A stretch of 64,000 bases of DNA from the NCBI RefSeq assembly GCF_910589235.1, contig NC_060956.1, positions 127,001-191,000 of the forward strand, in the 5' to 3' direction. The position numbers and the translations under genes were made by a program. Source of the stretch: Vespa crabro (taxonomy: Eukaryota > Arthropoda > Insecta > Hymenoptera > Vespidae). The notes under the pieces are model-generated. The model was not told the DNA's origin and did no database searches. It was given only the letters and a program-made list of their open reading frames with translations. How positions within the stretch are numbered: the stretch's first letter is position 1; every line of letters starts with the position of its first letter. This document shows positions 63,524 to 64,000 of this stretch, in pieces.

Positions 63524-64000
63524 AGAATTTTCTGCCAGGTCTCCGGTACGTGCGCACGAGCTTGCCTGCGTTGCGAGCTCGCGCAAGAACGAGATAGAAC
63601 ATCGACGATGACCTATTCGATAAGGAACGAGCTGGAATAATAACATCGTTGACCGTTGCACTTACGAATCCAGAGAATGCGAGTTGTATTCCTGTATGCG
63701 CGCTTCTCTACGAAGAATAGCAATCGTTTGTCGATCATTTGTGACACGTTTGCGTCCATCGAATATACCTATTACTCTTGTTTCTCGTTCGCTTTAATCA
63801 CTCGACATTTCTTTCCGAAGGAAAAGATTTCGCCTATTTTCAAAGAACTTTCGAGAAGAAGATCGCGCTGGCAACATTTCTTTCGAGAAGCGATAAAACT
63901 CTTCTAATCGGGACGAAAGATGAATTAGTTTTGGCAAAGAAGAAGGTGGAGGTAATCGCGAATGCATGTGCACGAACTTCCCGTTTCCGTCGACGCATGA

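Larger units (their letters stand above)
58846..64000. other. gene-poor stretch to the right edge
   Basis: No supported gene. It contains a possible short last exon at 59163-59240, a C run (60286-60295), a CG/GA tract (60825-60860), a GA tract (61720-61757), a CT tract (62356-62380), a 57-base GA tract (63460-63516), four CACGTG E-boxes between 61.32 and 62.09 kb, and a minus-strand open frame of 287 codons (62739-63602) that includes the GA tract. Confidence 0.5.

Noticed and set aside
1..64000. tRNA, rRNA, CRISPR, viral or intact transposon sequences
   Set aside because: I saw no tRNA B-box arms in context, rRNA motifs, spaced direct repeats, reverse transcriptase or transposase motifs, or terminal inverted repeats with target duplications. 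A covariance-model and repeat-library search would be decisive.

Overview
The window is animal nuclear DNA, most likely from an insect and probably a hymenopteran such as an ant or bee. The coding regions are split by short GT-AG introns, mostly of about 90 to 410 bases. CpG is not depleted, and long GA/CT, TA, CG, TTCG and TCG microsatellites occur throughout. I saw no operons, rRNA, tRNA, CRISPR array or intact transposon. The host assignment rests on composition, intron style and gene families, not on a database match.

All well supported genes lie in the first 13.3 kb, and all three are on the minus strand. From low to high coordinate they are: (1) a complete eight-exon SLC5-family sodium/solute symporter (397-3242); (2) an APCDD1-type membrane glycoprotein whose last four coding exons are present (4306-6314), but whose first signal-peptide exon I could not place; (3) a small, secreted, cysteine-rich, heavily glycosylatable protein with four coding exons (11261-13210) and a TATA box close upstream. 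A probable last exon of a plus-strand gene lies at the left edge (24-150) and converges on the symporter. The genes do not form a visible pathway. APCDD1 proteins are Wnt/BMP inhibitors in vertebrates, the symporter is a housekeeping-type transporter, and the secreted protein has no family that I recognise.

From 13.3 kb to 64 kb there is no gene that I can support. This part is gene-poor DNA, either intergenic or a very long intron. It carries more than 25 long GA/CT tracts, three TTCG arrays, a 30-unit TCG array, GC-rich CpG-dense stretches (17.2-17.4, 34.2-34.8 and 47.5-48.0 kb), clusters of bZIP-type and E-box sites, two notable hairpins and a few exon-like fragments. The fragments are reported as low-confidence leads. 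I see no obviously new multi-gene system. The most useful leads are the unrecognised secreted protein, the possible exons on both strands of the gene-poor part, and the palindromic double E-box with an embedded TATA motif near 62.07 kb.
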